Shown here: positions 49,536 to 52,457 of the stretch, one piece after another
Numbering within the stretch: the stretch's first letter is position 1
How the letters are laid out: each line of letters begins with the position of its first letter
Assembly: GCF_904842695.1 (NCBI RefSeq)
Contig: NZ_CAJGWQ010000014.1
Span: 1-52,457 of the forward strand
Source of the DNA: Gulosibacter hominis
GTDB lineage: Bacteria; Actinomycetota; Actinomycetes; Actinomycetales; Microbacteriaceae
Length of the DNA stretch: 52,457 nt
Direction of reading: 5' to 3'
The notes under the pieces: generated by a model
What the model saw: the letters and a program-made list of their open reading frames with translations, nothing else
The model's database searches: none
Told to the model about the DNA's origin: nothing
Program-made: the position numbers and the translations under genes

Positions 49536-49619
49536 TGTTCGGGCGACCGGCCGCTTAGGCGACCGGTTGCTCGCGCGGCGCAAGCTACTTATAGGGGCAG
49601 AGCGGACGGCGCGCCGCTG

Positions 49620-50078
49620 CTACTGCATGATGCGACGCTCGCCGATGACCTCACCGTAGGGGGTCTCGCCGACGACCTTGAAACCCATCGCTTCAAAGAA
49701 CCGGCCGGGACCGAGGTCACCGTCTTCCCACACCGCGATCACGCGGTCAAAGCCGCGGTTGAGCGCCTCGGTGAGCACCGCATTAACTGCGAACGCTCCC
49801 ACACCCTGGCGCTGGTGGCCGGCATCAACGTTCATGCGCAGGATCGTTGAGCGAAAAAGCTCGTCTTCTGCATCCGGGTCGAAAGTGGCCATGATGAAGC
49901 CCACGACTTCACCATCGGCCTCGACAACGCGCGGCCACATGGTGTCTTGATTGACGTACGCCTCTGAGATTGAGTGCGAGACCGGAGCGACGAATGCTTC
50001 CTGCCCGGGCTTCAGCGTCAAGGTATTGGCTGCCACAACATTGTCAGCGGTAAGTGGAGTAATTCGCAGCTCAGTCAT
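49620..50078 (-). CDS. GNAT family N-acetyltransferase
   Basis: A 152-residue acetyltransferase of the GNAT superfamily. The fold is complete: LRITPLTADN at the start, the DGEVVGFIMATFD central strand, the acetyl-CoA loop VDAGHQRQGVGAFAVNAVL (about 85-103), and GRFFEAMGFKVVGETPYGEV near the end. It most resembles spermidine/aminoglycoside-type acetyltransferases, but the substrate cannot be told. ATG 50076-50078 is the conserved-looking start. It converges on the DDAH-like gene and diverges from the ParA-like gene across a 222-bp gap in which I see nothing clear. Confidence 0.9.
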   Translation of the reverse strand: MTELRITPLTADNVVAANTLTLKPGQEAFVAPVSHSISEAYVNQDTMWPRVVEADGEVVGFIMATFDPDAEDELFRSTILRMNVDAGHQRQGVGAFAVNAVLTEALNRGFDRVIAVWEDGDLGPGRFFEAMGFKVVGETPYGEVIGERRIMQ

Positions 50079-50300
50079 AGCTCGAGCCTACCCGCTGTAG
50101 GTAACGCTTCACAGAAACCTCACTGTGCACCGGCTGGGGTTGTGCTTGCTGACCACACGGCCAGTAACAGGTGTTCTCGAGCCGTACGGCACTAGCATGG
50201 CCAGGTAATGGCGCACATCCCAATCGGGTTGCGCTCGCGGCTTTCGATACTCACCGGTATTGATGTTCGATTCGGCTCATGCACTCGCTGGAGGTTGTTC

Positions 50301-52214
50301 GTGACACGTGATTCAAGTGACGCACTGCACGGTTTGATCGCGCTGGTTCGCCTTGACGGTAAGGGTGAATTGCGTGAGGGGATGCACGTTGAGCGTTTCG
50401 AAGCCGCCGACGCCGACTCGGTGCGTGAACTGGTGCTCACCAGGGCGATGGAGCGTGCCGCTGAGCTCGGTGAAGACCTCGATGTGCGCACGATTGATGT
50501 TGATGCGGTTTACCCGCTGCGAGTGAGCGCGAGCGGTGGGCTCGACCAGGTGGGCGATCCCGAGCCACTGCAGCCGGGCGACACCGACCTCGCGCCAGAT
50601 ACCGAGTCGCTGCACGAGACAGTCTCGCTGCCACGAACCTCGATGATGGCGGCCCTGCAGGCTGAACCAGAATCGGCGCCCCAACCGGCGGAATCAAAGC
50701 CTGCTGTGCACAGCGACACCGATCTCGATGATGAGCCGCTGTTGTTGCAAGAGCCCGAGACCGTCGACGAGCCTGACGACAGCGCGAGCACGGCCACGGC
50801 CGGTGCGCATCCGAAAGATGACGACAGCGCCGCTCCGGAAACTGACGAGGTGCCGATCGTCGCCAATATGTTTGCTGAGGATGACGAAGACAGCGGCGCC
50901 ACCGTCGACGAGTACCACGATGAGGGGCTCGACCACGACTTCGACGACCTTGATGAGGATGAGTTGGAAGCCGAGACCGCAGACGCTACGGCTGACGACG
51001 AGTGGTCACCCGTGTTCGCGCGGGATGCGCGTGCCGCCGCGGCGGCCGCCGCGCAGCGCGATCAGACGGATGCAAATCTGACTGCCGAGTCTGCACAGAG
51101 CGAGTCTGCACAGAGCGAGTTTGCACCGAGCGATTCTGAGACAGGAGAACACGGGACGGCTGAATCAGCGCCGGCCGAATCAGAAGCGTCTGCACCGGCG
51201 AAAGCGCAGCCAGCGCCAACCGCTCAGTCAGGCGCATCCCGGCCGACCGCAACCGCTGGCAGAGCCGGTGGCCCGGCCGGCGCACCGACGCTTGACGACT
51301 TTTTTGCCGACGCGCAGCGACCCCGCAAACGGGTTGCTGAAACCGGCTGGCGGGCAGGCCTGCGCAAACTTACCGGCGGCCTCATCACCCTGCCTCCAGG
51401 GCGTGCCGAGCGCACCGAAAACGACGATATCGAGGCCATCCAGCGCAGCTTCGATGGGCCGCGCACCATCGTGGTGGTCAATCCCAAGGGTGGCGCCCAC
51501 AAAACCACCACAACGCTCATGATCGCCGCAATGTTCGGTATCTACCGTGGCGGCTCCACCCTGGCCTGGGACAACAACGAAACCCGCGGTACCCTCGGCT
51601 GGCGGTCACGCCCCGCCAATCACTCGAACACCGCTGTTGATCTGCTGCGCGAACTGCCGAAATTCGAAATTTCCGGCGGTGCCTCGATCAACGAGCTCGA
51701 CCAGTACGTGCGCAACCAGGGCCACGCCCGGTTCGACGTGCTCGCCAGCGACGACGATGCCGCCAGCGCGGCCATCATTGACGACGATGCGTTTAGCCGC
51801 CTGCACCGGGCACTGAGCCGCTTCTACCGCATCATGGTCATCGACACCGGCAACAATATGCGGGCATCGAACTGGGAAGCCGCGGTCGACGCAGCCGACC
51901 AGCTCGTGATCGTTTCGACCTCGCGTGAAGACACCGCCGCATCGGCCGCGTGGCTGGCCGACGGGCTGCGCGAGCGCGGCCTCGGCGACAAACTCGCCAA
52001 CGCCGTCACAATCATTTCGGCCCCCTCGGCAAAAGAAGACTCCGAGCGCACGAGCCGACTCGCGACCCACTTCTCGCAGCTGACCCGCGTGGTGCTTTCG
52101 GTGCCGTATGACGAAGAATTTGTTGGTGGCGGCGAGCTTGATGTGCGCTCACTCAAGCCCACAACCCGGGATGCCTGGCGGCGCGTAACCGCCGAAATCG
52201 CGCGTGGGCTCTAG
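50301..52214 (+). CDS. MinD/ParA-type ATPase with long acidic N-terminal region
   Basis: A 637-residue protein. Residues 1-95 form a small domain I do not recognise. Residues about 100-340 are rich in Asp, Glu and Ala and probably disordered, with a repeated AQSES unit. Residues about 385-637 are a MinD/ParA ATPase with deviant Walker A KGGAHKTT (396-403), LAWDNNETRGTLGW and the Walker B-like VIDTGNNMR. Actinobacteria have related solitary ParA-like proteins with the same WDNNE motif; type VII secretion EspI is another candidate relative. No parB or parS is nearby. GTG 50301 is chosen because GGAGG sits 6 bp before it. The stop shares bases with an opposing transposase stop. Confidence 0.82.
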   Translation: MTRDSSDALHGLIALVRLDGKGELREGMHVERFEAADADSVRELVLTRAMERAAELGEDLDVRTIDVDAVYPLRVSASGGLDQVGDPEPLQPGDTDLAPDTESLHETVSLPRTSMMAALQAEPESAPQPAESKPAVHSDTDLDDEPLLLQEPETVDEPDDSASTATAGAHPKDDDSAAPETDEVPIVANMFAEDDEDSGATVDEYHDEGLDHDFDDLDEDELEAETADATADDEWSPVFARDARAAAAAAAQRDQTDANLTAESAQSESAQSEFAPSDSETGEHGTAESAPAESEASAPAKAQPAPTAQSGASRPTATAGRAGGPAGAPTLDDFFADAQRPRKRVAETGWRAGLRKLTGGLITLPPGRAERTENDDIEAIQRSFDGPRTIVVVNPKGGAHKTTTTLMIAAMFGIYRGGSTLAWDNNETRGTLGWRSRPANHSNTAVDLLRELPKFEISGGASINELDQYVRNQGHARFDVLASDDDAASAAIIDDDAFSRLHRALSRFYRIMVIDTGNNMRASNWEAAVDAADQLVIVSTSREDTAASAAWLADGLRERGLGDKLANAVTIISAPSAKEDSERTSRLATHFSQLTRVVLSVPYDEEFVGGGELDVRSLKPTTRDAWRRVTAEIARGL

Positions 52215-52456
52215 CTGTAGTTGGTCATGACGTTGTCGACACGGGTGTGGAGGCGTGAGGCCGGTGGCTGGTCACTGCAGGCGGTGTGGGGTCGATGATA
52301 GTTGTAGTGATGGTTCCAGGCTTTAAGAGTTTCTCGTCGCTGTTGTTCTGACGTGTAGGGCCGGGCATAGAGGCACTCGTCAGCCAACAGCCGGTTGTAG
52401 CGTTCAACTTTGCCGTTGTGTCGTGGCGTGTACGGGCGGGTGTGTTGATGCCGGCC
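52211..52456 (-). CDS. IS481-type transposase, C-terminal part (cut by window end)
   Basis: The last 81 residues of an integrase-core transposase; the rest lies beyond the window. The frame reads TRPYTPRHNGKVERYNRLL, the typical IS481-family segment around the third catalytic residue (the Glu of KVER). It continues through HYNYHRPHTA and PPASRL and ends NVMTNYS. The stop codon (complement of 52211-52213) overlaps the ParA-like stop (52212-52214). No terminal inverted repeat is visible between the two genes, so the element may be a remnant missing its end. Whether the rest is intact is unknown. Confidence 0.85.
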   Translation of the reverse strand, partial: GRHQHTRPYTPRHNGKVERYNRLLADECLYARPYTSEQQRRETLKAWNHHYNYHRPHTACSDQPPASRLHTRVDNVMTNYS

Positions 52457-52457
52457 G
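52211..52457 (-). mobile_element. IS481-family element, right-hand fragment
   Basis: Assigned from the transposase C-terminus alone. The left boundary coincides with the end of the ParA-like gene, and the other boundary is outside the window. No target duplication can be assessed. Confidence 0.7.

Noticed and set aside
50208-50300. Upstream start for the ParA-like protein at ATG 50208
   Set aside because: The extra 31 residues are Arg/Cys-rich and unconvincing, and a strong GGAGG site precedes GTG 50301.

Overview
The window is a 52 kb chromosomal stretch of a high-GC Gram-positive bacterium, most likely a member of the Actinomycetota close to Microbacteriaceae. Four things point that way. 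The gene order is typical (truA-rplM-rpsI-glmM, coaA/glmS-acpS-alr-tsaE-tsaB-tsaD, groES, guaB/guaB3/guaA, pcrA, sucCD-DUF6350-purN-purH). There is a monomeric NADP isocitrate dehydrogenase. Several families are actinobacterial (GuaB3, cory-CC-star, DUF3817, DUF3054, DUF6350). GTG starts are common, and several genes look leaderless. The species cannot be named from the sequence alone.

Layout. 1-360 is a non-coding block of 19-bp-phased repeats with a perfect 62-bp inverted repeat. 361-3776 holds truA, rplM, rpsI and glmM. 4034-7125 is a three-gene unit: a CstA-type transporter, a small protein ending in Cys-Cys, and an ArsA/Get3-type ATPase. coaA (minus) and glmS (plus) diverge from a 53-bp gap. 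From glmS the plus strand runs through acpS, an unusual double-length alanine racemase, and the t6A tRNA-modification genes tsaE, tsaB and a rimI-tsaD fusion. 15.2-18.8 kb has a repeat-bearing membrane protein, a THUMP-like methyltransferase, groES under a CIRCE operator, and rarD. 18.9-33.3 kb carries three purine genes (guaB, guaB3, guaA). Between them lies a minus-strand block of icd, glpK and a 1,306-residue surface phosphoesterase, and a SURF1-like/DUF3817 pair. 33.4-41.7 kb has a sirtuin, a DUF3054 protein, a Bax-inhibitor-like membrane protein, a glycerophosphodiesterase, the UvrD/PcrA helicase, a sarcosine-oxidase-like flavoprotein and an EamA transporter. 42-48 kb is sucC-sucD, a DUF6350 membrane protein, and purN-purH. 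The right end has a membrane-anchored DDAH-like protein that lacks its catalytic Cys, a GNAT enzyme, a MinD/ParA-type ATPase with a long acidic region, and the 3' end of an IS481-type transposase running off the window.

How the genes work together. The main themes are translation (L13, S9, TruA, t6A), cell-wall precursors (GlmM, GlmS, Alr), CoA and ACP maturation (CoaA, AcpS), guanine and IMP synthesis (GuaB, GuaB3, GuaA, PurN, PurH), and the TCA cycle (Icd, SucCD). I see no CRISPR array, tRNA, rRNA, prophage or recognisable defence island.

The most interesting points are: (1) an alanine racemase whose two halves have lost complementary catalytic residues, as if the obligate dimer had been fused into one chain with a single composite active site; (2) the CstA / Cys-Cys-tail / ArsA-type ATPase unit; (3) a membrane-tethered DDAH-like pseudoenzyme; (4) the 19-bp-phased repeats upstream of truA; and (5) a local excess of the hexamer GGATGC/GCATCC.
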